In this document: piece after piece, positions 7,853-15,797 of the stretch
How positions within the stretch are numbered: the stretch's first letter is position 1
How the letters are laid out: each line of letters begins with the position of its first letter
Assembly (NCBI RefSeq): GCF_027859075.1
Contig: NZ_JAQIBL010000191.1
Location: 1 to 57,918 of the forward strand
DNA: 57,918 nt
Direction: 5' to 3'
Source: Oceanispirochaeta sp.
Lineage (GTDB): Bacteria > Spirochaetota > Spirochaetia > DSM-2461
The notes under the pieces: model-generated
The model's database searches: none
What the model saw: the letters and a program-made list of their open reading frames with translations, nothing else
What the model was told of the DNA's origin: nothing
Position numbers and translations under genes: made by a program

Positions 7853-9965
7853 GGGAAGCTCCCTTGAGAAAGAGAACCAGGAAGTAGCGGATTTTCCTGA
7901 GTCCCCCCGCCCGGACAGAAAGGGATTTTCTGAATCCAGCTCCCAGATGGGAGAGAGTCTTCAGATCCTCCAGGGAGGACCTCCCAAAGCGGATCTTTTC
8001 ATATAACCCGATGAATTCTTTCAGCCCAGGATTGGATCCGGCCTCGAAGGAAGAAGCAAAGTCTTGAAATGATTCTCCTCTTTTTCGTCTCCTCAGCTGG
8101 GATTCGGCAAGAATCATATGCAGATGAAAGAAGAAGGATGCCTTCTTCCGGGAATCCAGAGGGATAAGGAGTGTTCGAATCCTGTTGAAAATACGCAACA
8201 GCAGCAGAAAAACAGAGAGGAGACACAATAATTTTATCCCGAATAAAACAGGCCGGGAACCCTTCTGGTTCCACCAAAACCGTTTCCGCCGTTCTTCCAG
8301 GTTCGTCTCGGATGCTTCCACGGCCTTCAAATGATCCCGGTTATCCAGAATCTCTTTCAGGTAGGGTTCCATCTCCTGTGTTGAAAAAGGAACAAATTGA
8401 AACTCCTCCCCGGGAGCCGGGATCTGAGAGGTCGGATCAAATTCAATCCAGCCATACTCGGGAAAATAAACCTCCACCCAGGCATGAGCCTGATTAGCTT
8501 TTACGGGGTAATAGTTTAAGACCCCGCTTGAACCGTCGACCCAGAACCCCAGAGCCACCCGGGCAGGAATACCTACGCTGCGGCACAAAAGAGCCATGGA
8601 AAAGGCAAAATAGGAGCAATACCCTTTCCGGGTTTCAAAGAGAAAATACCGCAACTGATCTCCTTCTACCGATTCTCCAGGATGGAGAGAGTAAAAAAAG
8701 TTAAGCTGAAGGTATTCTTCAATGGCGATGACTCGATCATAATAGTCCTCTTTTCCCTCAACAAGCCTCTCCGCAAACTCCTTGATATCGCCCTGTGCCC
8801 CATAATTTGTATAATATTCCAGAAATTCCTTCTCCTGACCAGAAGATCCTTCCAGAGTCTTTGCTTCAAGAAGATCCCAGCCCCAGGATTGAGAAACCAT
8901 GGATTCCACCTTGTACATTCTGGAAAAAGAGGACTGTTCCCAACTCTGATAGGGCGTCATTGAGACCGGGCTGTTCAGACCAAGAAAGGCGGAAGAATCG
9001 AAGTTCACCAGAAAGTACTCCTGAACCATCCTTTCTGTCAGGAGAAAATCAGGGGAATCCCAGGTCTCGGGCTGTTCTCCAACAAGGTATTCCGGCTGAA
9101 GACGCCCGGGGACCTCGAGAGTCCCACCGGGAACCCGGAAGAATCCTTTTTCAACCGAATAGTCAGAGAGGACGAACCGGCGGATCATAAAATCATCACC
9201 AAGGCCCTCTTTTTTCATCATGAAGACAAGATCATCTTTCATAGAAATTGAGCTTTCAAGACTGAGAAAATCCGAAAAATCAAACCGGAAGAGAGAAGAC
9301 TCCAGCAATCCGCCTCCCTCTTTCAGGGACTCATTCCTGTAGTTGCGGTTCAGGAGCATGAGGGATAAAAGAGGAATGAGAAGCAAAAGAACCAGAGTGG
9401 GGAAAACAGTGATGAATCGGCCCTTCTCTCCGGCGGTCATGACCAGAAGGATCTGAAAAATGAGAAATAGGAATAGAACCCCATAGCCGGTCATCAACTT
9501 ATCCAGAGGCAGAAGTAGCCGCCATCCCGACCGGCTCATGAGCAGGGAGAGTATCAGAATATAACTGAACACCACCAGGTAATGACTGAGCCGCCCTCGC
9601 CGGGCCAGGATGGTCAAAACTCGAGCCAGAAGTATACAGGGCAGAATCGGAAGCAGATAATTGTAAAACTGCAGCAGGAAAAGGTCATGAGGGAGAGGCA
9701 AAAGGACCGCCAGAGGAGCCAAAAGTCGGATCAGGGGAAACAGCAGCAGAAACAAGAGGGCCACTAAAAATCCAGTCATCCCGGGATGCCTCGACGGAAA
9801 CAGAGTCAGGATTCCTCTCGTGGTCAGAGAAATGATAAGACCCAGGATAAGAAAAAGAATTATTCCACCGCTAAAGGAGAGAGCCCCTGAAAAATTCATC
9901 CAGAGGATGGAAAAGAGGAGATATTGCTGGAGGCGGTGCAATAACGGAGGATTAAGCCTTAACAA
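7842..9965 (-). CDS. TgpA-like membrane transglutaminase-domain protein
   Basis: This is a 707-residue membrane protein. The N-terminal 200 or so residues hold several hydrophobic helices (DUF3488-like), followed by a soluble region and a transglutaminase core at about residues 440-530. The catalytic triad is visible: Cys in RKGYCSYFAFSMALL, His in NQAHAWVEVYFPEYG and Asp in WIEFDPTSQIP. One more membrane helix follows (PVLFGIKLLCLLSVFLLLL), then a charged DUF4129-like tail. The start is placed at TTG 9965 because GGGAGGG lies eight bases upstream inside the end of DUF58. A longer frame to 10106 exists but lies entirely within DUF58. The protein is probably envelope-anchored and works with MoxR and DUF58. 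Confidence 0.85.
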   Translation of the reverse strand: MLRLNPPLLHRLQQYLLFSILWMNFSGALSFSGGIILFLILGLIISLTTRGILTLFPSRHPGMTGFLVALLFLLLFPLIRLLAPLAVLLPLPHDLFLLQFYNYLLPILPCILLARVLTILARRGRLSHYLVVFSYILILSLLMSRSGWRLLLPLDKLMTGYGVLFLFLIFQILLVMTAGEKGRFITVFPTLVLLLLIPLLSLMLLNRNYRNESLKEGGGLLESSLFRFDFSDFLSLESSISMKDDLVFMMKKEGLGDDFMIRRFVLSDYSVEKGFFRVPGGTLEVPGRLQPEYLVGEQPETWDSPDFLLTERMVQEYFLVNFDSSAFLGLNSPVSMTPYQSWEQSSFSRMYKVESMVSQSWGWDLLEAKTLEGSSGQEKEFLEYYTNYGAQGDIKEFAERLVEGKEDYYDRVIAIEEYLQLNFFYSLHPGESVEGDQLRYFLFETRKGYCSYFAFSMALLCRSVGIPARVALGFWVDGSSGVLNYYPVKANQAHAWVEVYFPEYGWIEFDPTSQIPAPGEEFQFVPFSTQEMEPYLKEILDNRDHLKAVEASETNLEERRKRFWWNQKGSRPVLFGIKLLCLLSVFLLLLRIFNRIRTLLIPLDSRKKASFFFHLHMILAESQLRRRKRGESFQDFASSFEAGSNPGLKEFIGLYEKIRFGRSSLEDLKTLSHLGAGFRKSLSVRAGGLRKIRYFLVLFLKGASREK

Positions 9966-11090
9966 AAAGCCAGCCCTCCCTTGTATCGCCACGGAATTGG
10001 GATGATGGAAGGATGAGAATGCGAACCGCCTGAGGGTATTCCCTCTCCATAAGAGCCAGAGAATCTGAAGAGGGAGTCCCAGTTGAAAAATAGTAGAGGA
10101 TTCCAACAGAACCCCGGTTTGTCCAGGAGCCTCTTTCCAGAGGCTCTGGTGGAAGGGACGCCAGAAGATTCTGCCGATCCCTCAGGGAAAGTTTTCCCAG
10201 GTCAGCCACCCCGGTATCCCCGGGGAAAAGCCCGGAAACCTGCAGACCTTCTTCGCTGAGGGAATCAAGAAGCCCCGCCAGTACCCTCAGGATCTGATCG
10301 ACTTCGACAAAGGACTTAACCCGCTGAAGTCTTCGGAAATGAACCGGAGGAGGCGCATCCACTATAAGAAGAGCAGACTTTCGGGAAGGAGAGAGACTGC
10401 TCCCCTCCCGGATAAACAGTTCCTCATGGCGAGCCAGCATTTTCCAGTGGATTCTCCGGGGATCGTCTCCGGGATAGTAAGGCCTGACTTCAAAAAAGTC
10501 CTGGTTTTTCAGGAAAGAGAGAAGAGACTGCCGCTCCGGGGCCTGAATACTGGAAGTCGGCATACCGCTGATCCGGGCTTGAGGAGAAGGATAAACCGTG
10601 ACTTGCACAGGAGCCGTCCCCCCTATGGAGTATGCAAAAAAACCGGCCCAGTCAGTCAGAATCAGACGGAATCCCGTGACACGATAGGTTCCCCGGGGCA
10701 GAGCATAAGGGCCTTTCTCACAGGGAATTCTGATATGGACCCTCCTGAAAGGGTCCCAGGAAAGATCCATGACTAGAAATGTTATTAGATTCCGAATCCG
10801 GGGGAGCCCTGTCAAGGTAGAGAAGACATCCTGTGTATCAGAAAAACGGCCGGGAAGGGCCGGACAAGTCAATTGTTTTATATTGATTCCCAGCCAGAGG
10901 ACAAAGGAAAAAAATTGAAAAAGATAGAGGATTATAAATGACAGGGCCGTAGCGAAAGGTATGGATTGGCCCGCCAGAAATGACCAGATCAGAAATCCCC
11001 AGGAGGCAAAAAAAAAGCGAGTCCCCCGGGATGAGTACGCAGCTGGTGGAGTTTTAAAAATCCAGAAAAGAGTCGATTAGAGGATTCCAT
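9952..11090 (-). CDS. DUF58 protein, apparent +1 frameshift at a T9 run
   Basis: The main body (from about 10872 down) is a DUF58 protein, with the signature RPYYPGDDPRRIHWKMLARH followed by EELFIREG and a von Willebrand-like start (SALLIVD). The expected two N-terminal membrane helices are encoded upstream in the same frame (FLIWSFLAGQSIPFATALSF and LYLFQFFSFVLWLG), but no start codon exists in that frame. A good start, ATG at 11090-11088 overlapping the MoxR stop, lies one frame away and reads MESSNRLFSGFLKLHQLRTH before stopping. The frames join exactly if the T9 run (A9 at 11008-11016 on the plus strand) had ten bases. So the gene is either a sequencing error, a slippage-dependent gene or a recent mutant. 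The C-terminus overlaps the transglutaminase start. Confidence 0.8.
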
Positions 11091-12042
11091 CACACTCTTT
11101 CCAGCAGATATCCCGGATGATTTCGGAACAGTTGATTTCAGATGAAACAGGATTTGCCCGGTGGGTCAAAACGGGAACAGCCATATCCCGAATATCCTGA
11201 TCGCTGATATAGTCCCGGCCTGAGAGCCAGGCCAGTCCCCGGCATGCCGCCATAAGCATCAAACCGCCTCTGGGAGAGACCCCTGATTTCAAATCCTTAT
11301 GGCATCTTGTGGCTGCGGTTATCTTCACTACGGCCTTCATCAGACTCTCTTCACAAAAAACAGAGTCCACAGAACTGCGGCAGTCCAGGAATTCCTGAAC
11401 CGTGCATACACCCTTCAAAACAGGCAGAACCGTATGGGATGGATCAGCCTTGAGAATAGCCAGTTCAGAGTCCTGATCCGGGTATCCCGGTGTCAAACGG
11501 AGCATGAATCTATCTTTCTGAGCTTCCGGCAGGGGATAAGTTCCCTCATGATCCAATGGATTCTGGGTTGCCAAAACAAGAAAAAAATCCCGGAGAGGAT
11601 AGGTCTTTTTTCCCAGAGACACCTGCTGTTCCGCCATGACTTCCAGCAATGCGGCCTGAACCTTGGGTGTGGTCCGATTTATTTCATCAGCCAGTAGGAT
11701 ATGAGTAAAGACAGGGCCCGGGCGGAATTCAAAATCAGAGGTGTCCCTGTTCCAGACATCCACACCCGTAATATCATAAGGGAGAAGATCCGGAGTAAAC
11801 TGAATTCTGGAAAAATCAGAAGAGCTGATAAGAGCGGAAAGGGTCTGGGCCAGGGTTGTTTTACCTGTGCCGGGCAATCCCTCCAGCAGAATATGCCCAC
11901 CGGCGATAATTCCGGCGCAGAAAAACCGCAGCAGTTCATCCTGCCCTTTTATAACTTTTCTCATTCCCTGATAGAGAAGTTCGGGAATTTCCCGGGATAT
12001 ATCCGAGATTGAACTGTGGGGGGAGGGTTTTTCCATTACCAT
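11077..12042 (-). CDS. MoxR-family AAA+ ATPase
   Basis: This is a MoxR-type AAA+ chaperone ATPase of about 321 residues. It has Walker A GLPGTGKTT, Walker B ILLADEINRTTPKVQAALLE, the family signature ATQNPLDHEGTYPLPEAQ and DRFM, and a C-terminal helical lid with SPRGGLMLMAACRGLAWL. It heads the operon with DUF58, transglutaminase and TPR genes, a layout found in many bacteria where MoxR is thought to help mature or activate envelope proteins. ATGs at 12042 and 12036 have no ribosome site, and a -10 box lies only a few bases upstream, so a leaderless mRNA is possible. A longer frame to 12087 also lacks a ribosome site. Confidence 0.9.
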   Translation of the reverse strand: MVMEKPSPHSSISDISREIPELLYQGMRKVIKGQDELLRFFCAGIIAGGHILLEGLPGTGKTTLAQTLSALISSSDFSRIQFTPDLLPYDITGVDVWNRDTSDFEFRPGPVFTHILLADEINRTTPKVQAALLEVMAEQQVSLGKKTYPLRDFFLVLATQNPLDHEGTYPLPEAQKDRFMLRLTPGYPDQDSELAILKADPSHTVLPVLKGVCTVQEFLDCRSSVDSVFCEESLMKAVVKITAATRCHKDLKSGVSPRGGLMLMAACRGLAWLSGRDYISDQDIRDMAVPVLTHRANPVSSEINCSEIIRDICWKECDGIL

Positions 12043-12043
12043 T

Positions 12044-12072
12044 ATTATATTGACGGAACGGATAGAATACAA
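12044..12072 (-). promoter_or_regulatory. Promoter for the MoxR operon
   Basis: On the minus strand TTGTAT (12072-12067), a 17-base spacer and TATAAT (12049-12044) form a good sigma-70 promoter. The predicted transcription start falls at about 12037, at or next to the ATG at 12036. A second GTCAATATAAT copy lies about 50 bases further upstream, near 12090-12100. Confidence 0.55.
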
Positions 12073-12095
12073 TAAATTTAATTTCATAGATTATA

Positions 12096-12124
12096 TTGAC
12101 AGCTTTCAGTTATGCCATTAATAT
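12096..12124 (+). promoter_or_regulatory. Promoter for tRNA-Ala
   Basis: TTGACA (12096-12101), a 17-base spacer and TAATAT (12119-12124) give a near-consensus sigma-70 promoter. It ends 14 bases before the tRNA. The divergent MoxR promoter lies just to the left. Confidence 0.75.
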
Positions 12125-12138
12125 GGCGTTACCTTTAC

Positions 12139-12212
12139 GGGGGTGTAGCTCAGTTGGCTAGAGCGCGTGAATGGCATTCACGAGGTCATGGGTTCGATTC
12201 CCACCACCTCCA
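12139..12212 (+). tRNA. tRNA-Ala(GGC)
   Basis: The acceptor stem GGGGGTG/CACCTCC contains one G-U pair. The D arm is GCTC...GAGC, the anticodon stem CGTGA/TCACG with loop ATGGCAT (anticodon GGC), and the T arm ATGGG-TTCGATT-CCCAC. The discriminator is A and no CCA is encoded. Confidence 0.95.
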
Positions 12213-12218
12213 TTTGAG

Positions 12219-12261
12219 AGCTGAAGATTACTGGAGACCAGTTGACTTCAGCTTTTTTTTT
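12219..12261 (+). terminator. Intrinsic terminator after tRNA-Ala
   Basis: AGCTGAAG and CTTCAGCT form the outer stem, with an inner stem ACTGG/CCAGT, followed by a run of nine or more T. This closes the single-gene tRNA unit just before the next coding gene. Confidence 0.8.
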
Positions 12262-12278
12262 ATCAACAGGAAAAGAAT

Positions 12279-13919
12279 ATGGCAGATAATGACATTTTTT
12301 CTGGCGACATTGATCCGGAAATAGCTTCCCTCCTCGGTCTTGATGAATCTTCAACACTCGAAGCGCCCGATTATAAAAACCTCTTCAATGAAGGCGGCCT
12401 GAATGAAACAGAACAGGCCGAAGAGTCTCATGATGATATCAGTAGAGAGACTTTCTTTTTGCCGGAAAAGGACAGTCAGGAAACCAATCCCCTGTTTTCC
12501 AACGCCAACTACTACAAATCCATCCTTAATGGTGCAGGAGACCTGGCTCAGGAAATACATGAGAACATGTCCCAATTCCTGAAAGCCGTCGATACTCAGG
12601 ATAAAATTAAATTCAGAACAAGACTGATCAGTCAGTACTGGGAACTCTACGGCATTATTTCTTCCAAGGTGAGGAAACTCCAGATAGAACCGAAGAGAAT
12701 GCTTCTCCGCTACGGCCTGCTCCTGCCGAACATCATTTCCGCCGATCAAAGAGTAATGCTGGGCAGCATCATTCAGGAGAATGATACAGGGGAGCCCATT
12801 TATTATGTGGATGAATGGCTGGAAAAAGTAGCTTCCGGCATGGTTTCACCCCTGGCCACAGATGATCTGAAACCCACCAAGCGGTCGGGAGATCAGAAAA
12901 TCAAGATGCAGTTGGATAAATCAAAAGGAAGCAGGGAAGCCCACCTCAGCACCCTGATGAATCTTCAAAACAAACGACGCTCCCTGGAGGAGCAATTGAA
13001 AAGCCGGGTCAACGACCTGAGCAGACATACCAAAAATTCCATTTTCACCCAACTTGAGAGCCTTTATGCCGTGAGTCAGAGCCAGGCTTTGACCGAGGCG
13101 ATGAATACAATAAGAGAGCTCTCTTCACTCCATAAAGATATGACACTCCATTACAACCAGCTGAACAGTGCAGACCAGGACTACAGAAAGCTGGAAAAAA
13201 AGGCCCGTGAGAGCGGGACGATTTCAGATATAGATCCCTCAGAGCTCCAGAAAGAAGCCGGTAGTATCAGGCAGATGGCAAAACTCTGTGTCGGACGCCA
13301 GGGAAATCACTTCCCCATCCTTATGAGTCAGTTTTTTAAACCCCGGATTCAGGCGGTTGCCACAAGAGAGAATGTCATCCGGATCCTCTTTGATATTGAA
13401 TCCCTGGATAACGGATTGTTCCGCAGGACCTTCAGACAAAAGACCAATAGGATCACACCCCACATAATACTGATTCCCTGCTACGGAGACTACGGCATCT
13501 GCTGGGAACCCTTTGAGCGCTACAATAGGGCAACCAGTCGTGGCAGGATAGCCATACCTCTCTTCCCCAAGGACCTGAAAACGGCAGTTCTCTTTGCTAT
13601 TGCCGACCTCAGATGGCAGGTTGCCAAGGAAAAAGCCCAGCATTACTGGATGGAAGAAGGTCTTACCGGACACTACTATCAGTATTTCTCCGACAGAAAA
13701 CTCCGGGGCGATGTACGATTGAAATTCATTGAAGACTATATTCTCTGGATCACAAAGGAAGGAGAGGGTGTTCAGAAATTGGACAAAGAAGTCCGGGGTA
13801 TTTTTTGGCGGGACATGCCCTTTCCCCAGGCATTAAAAGATAATTTGAGAAAAAGAGGCTTTGTTTATAACGAACTTTATAAAAAAGATGTAAACCGGGC
13901 CGCCTCAGACGGTTATTGA
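12279..13919 (+). CDS. Conserved hypothetical protein, 546 aa, possible spirochaetal family
   Basis: I do not recognise a named domain. The protein is soluble, with no signal peptide or membrane segment. The first 85 residues are acidic and low in order. Residues about 200-320 are charged and helical, probably coiled coil (NKRRSLEEQLKSRVNDLSRH). The C-terminal 190 residues look folded, with TPHIILIPCYGDYGICWEPF and a run containing ADLRWQVAKEKAQHYWMEEG. AGGAAAAGAAT precedes the ATG. It stands alone between the tRNA terminator and a convergent small membrane protein. It could be a cytoskeletal or stress-related protein; that is a guess. Confidence 0.75.
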   Translation: MADNDIFSGDIDPEIASLLGLDESSTLEAPDYKNLFNEGGLNETEQAEESHDDISRETFFLPEKDSQETNPLFSNANYYKSILNGAGDLAQEIHENMSQFLKAVDTQDKIKFRTRLISQYWELYGIISSKVRKLQIEPKRMLLRYGLLLPNIISADQRVMLGSIIQENDTGEPIYYVDEWLEKVASGMVSPLATDDLKPTKRSGDQKIKMQLDKSKGSREAHLSTLMNLQNKRRSLEEQLKSRVNDLSRHTKNSIFTQLESLYAVSQSQALTEAMNTIRELSSLHKDMTLHYNQLNSADQDYRKLEKKARESGTISDIDPSELQKEAGSIRQMAKLCVGRQGNHFPILMSQFFKPRIQAVATRENVIRILFDIESLDNGLFRRTFRQKTNRITPHIILIPCYGDYGICWEPFERYNRATSRGRIAIPLFPKDLKTAVLFAIADLRWQVAKEKAQHYWMEEGLTGHYYQYFSDRKLRGDVRLKFIEDYILWITKEGEGVQKLDKEVRGIFWRDMPFPQALKDNLRKRGFVYNELYKKDVNRAASDGY

Positions 13920-13946
13920 TAATTCTGAAAACCGGAGATCAGGGGA

Positions 13947-14219
13947 TCAGCGTTTTCGTGAAAACAGGGGATGCATATAATTTTCAAGATTCCACTTCTT
14001 ATTGATCATCTTAACGATCTTTGAGTAAAGGAAAAAAGAGCCCACCACAGAAATTCCGATGATCAGCAGAAAAATCAGCATTTTCATATTGCTGTCTGTC
14101 TCAGGAGTTAGAACCAGGTTCCCGAGATACAGGAACAGAAGAAATAGTCCCAGCATCAGAATGATATTCACGATTGTACCGCCCAGCATAAACAGAACTG
14201 TATTTAATTTTTTATTCAT
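13947..14219 (-). CDS. Small two-helix membrane protein
   Basis: This 90-residue protein has two clear hydrophobic segments (about residues 7-33 and 45-65) and basic ends (MNKKLN and SRKR), so both termini are likely cytoplasmic. AAGGAG lies ten bases upstream of the ATG. It follows lspA on the same strand, separated by the lspA terminator-like hairpin. I do not recognise the family. Confidence 0.65.
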   Translation of the reverse strand: MNKKLNTVLFMLGGTIVNIILMLGLFLLFLYLGNLVLTPETDSNMKMLIFLLIIGISVVGSFFLYSKIVKMINKKWNLENYMHPLFSRKR

Positions 14220-14279
14220 CAGTTTTTTTCTCCTTGTTAAGCTCTCGGTTTTTTCTTATGAAAAAACCTGCCGCTAGAT

Positions 14280-14320
14280 GATAAAAAAGGTCCCGACGCT
14301 TTGCGTCATCCCTTTTTATC
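14280..14320 (-). terminator. Hairpin at the 3' end of lspA
   Basis: GACGC/GCGTC with an AAA loop extends outward into AAAAAGG/CCTTTTTT arms. On the minus strand it ends in a T-rich stretch. The 5' arm overlaps the last codons of lspA. Confidence 0.6.
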
Positions 14321-14836
14321 ATTCTCCTTCCCCCAGAATGATATAAACAGGAGGATTCCGCAGACAACCACAGAGGCATCGGCAATATTAAAAGTAGGCC
14401 AGCGTTCCAGGCCGAAGAGTCCATAAAAACGTACATCCAGAAAGTCAACGACACCTTCCGTACGAAAGATCCTGTCGATCAGGTTTCCGAATCCCCCCCC
14501 GAGTATCCCGGCCAGACAGAATTTCTGAAAAACCGTTTCTTCCCGGGACCGGACAATATGTACAGCCAGAAAAATCAGAACAAACAGGGGCAATAAAATA
14601 AACAGAGCATGTCTCAACTGCAGGGGAAGATTATCTCCCATGCTGAAGGCAACTCCGGTATTCCTGACATGGATCAGTCGGAAAAAATCATTCCCCACAG
14701 AGTAAGCGATGGTTCTGAGTGGAATCTGTGAAACCACCAGGTATTTGCTCAGCTGATCAGCCAGAATCAAAACCAGGGTTAGGAGAAAAGGTTTCCAGTT
14801 TTTTGTATGCTTTTCAAGATCCATAAAAGCTACCAT
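14306..14836 (-). CDS. lspA: Lipoprotein signal peptidase (signal peptidase II)
   Basis: This 176-residue, four-helix inner-membrane aspartyl protease removes signal peptides from prolipoproteins after lipid attachment. The two catalytic aspartates lie in the conserved boxes GGGFGNLIDRIF (with VVDFLDV) and FNIADASVVV. The N-terminal box LADQLSKYLV and the NTGVAFSM box are also present. The start at 14836 follows AGGA by seven bases and sits one base past the NIF3 stop, so the two genes are coupled. The window also encodes lipoprotein-like precursors such as the LptC candidate. Confidence 0.93.
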   Translation of the reverse strand: MVAFMDLEKHTKNWKPFLLTLVLILADQLSKYLVVSQIPLRTIAYSVGNDFFRLIHVRNTGVAFSMGDNLPLQLRHALFILLPLFVLIFLAVHIVRSREETVFQKFCLAGILGGGFGNLIDRIFRTEGVVDFLDVRFYGLFGLERWPTFNIADASVVVCGILLFISFWGKENDKKG

Positions 14837-14837
14837 A

Positions 14838-15599
14838 TCAAAGTCCTGTGGGAACATCAATGAATTCGACAGGGATTCCCAGCTCTTTTGAGACCTTTTC
14901 CTGAACCGCCTGTACTCCCCGGATCTCGGTCATATAATGGCCGCCGAAGAGAACATTAATGCCTGCTTCCAGGCACTGATGATAGATGTTATGGGAGGCA
15001 TCACCGGTTATGTACAGGTCCAGCCCCTCCTGGATGGCGGTACTCACTTCGTGAGTACCGCCCCCAGAGATCATACCCACGGTACGTATTTCGGCCGGTC
15101 CGAAGGGGAGCATGCGGGGATTGCTTTCCCATCCTCCGAATAGGGCTGGTACAACATCATCCCGTCTCAAAGGGGATTCAAGGCGCCCCTTTATTCCAAT
15201 TTTAAAGCCTTTGTAATCAGAGAATCCTTCCTGATCCACCAGACCGAGGATCTCTGCCAGACAGGCATTGTTGCCGTAAACAGGATGCATATCCAGGGGC
15301 AGGTGAACGGCATAAAGAGCCAGGTTGTGATCCAGAGCTATTTTGACTCTCTTATAATGGGAGCCGCTGATGGCCACAGGTCGCCCCCAAAACAATCCAT
15401 GATGTACAAAGAGAAGAGATCCTTTCAGATCTGCGGCCTTCTGCAGGGTCTCAAGACAGGCGTCTACCGCAAAAACAATCTTTTCAATCTCTGCTGATTG
15501 ATCACCGATCTGAAGCCCATTGAGTGAAATATCAACTCTTTCCATTGATTCAATTTCCAGGAATGAACGGCACCATGTGTCAAATTCAAGAATATTCAT
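14838..15599 (-). CDS. NIF3-family dinuclear metal protein
   Basis: This 253-residue member of the NIF3/YbgI family (often labelled GTP cyclohydrolase I type 2 homologue) has the metal-binding histidines in LLFVHHGLFWG, the VHLPLDMH box and the late FGGHYMTE with an acidic residue nearby. SGGGTHEV and DLYITGDASHN are also typical. The length matches the short form without the PII-like insertion. The biochemical role is unsettled in the family. TATAAT sits seven bases before the ATG with no ribosome site between, so the mRNA may be leaderless. It is coupled to lspA. Confidence 0.85.
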   Translation of the reverse strand: MNILEFDTWCRSFLEIESMERVDISLNGLQIGDQSAEIEKIVFAVDACLETLQKAADLKGSLLFVHHGLFWGRPVAISGSHYKRVKIALDHNLALYAVHLPLDMHPVYGNNACLAEILGLVDQEGFSDYKGFKIGIKGRLESPLRRDDVVPALFGGWESNPRMLPFGPAEIRTVGMISGGGTHEVSTAIQEGLDLYITGDASHNIYHQCLEAGINVLFGGHYMTEIRGVQAVQEKVSKELGIPVEFIDVPTGL

Positions 15600-15696
15600 T
15601 GTCCTATTATATTCGAAAAAAACCGTCAATGCGAATTTTTAGCAGGGAGATTATATTTAAATACTAGAAGAAAATCATCCCTATCGAAAAGTGAAC

Positions 15697-15724
15697 TTGA
15701 CAAGTGCAGTCTCAGAGCTATAAT
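15697..15724 (+). promoter_or_regulatory. Consensus promoter for the HATPase-HDOD gene
   Basis: TTGACA (15697-15702) and TATAAT (15719-15724) are both perfect hexamers with a 16-base spacer, about 74 bases upstream of the start codon. Confidence 0.7.
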
Positions 15725-15797
15725 TTTATGGTTGATATATACTCAAAAATGGGTTAATCATTTACTATAAAATAAAGTACTTCTATAAGGACTGGCC

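Noticed and set aside
10872-11079. Shorter DUF58 starting at TTG 10872
   Set aside because: A short start would drop the two membrane helices that the family has and that are encoded in frame just upstream. A frameshift explains the sequence better.
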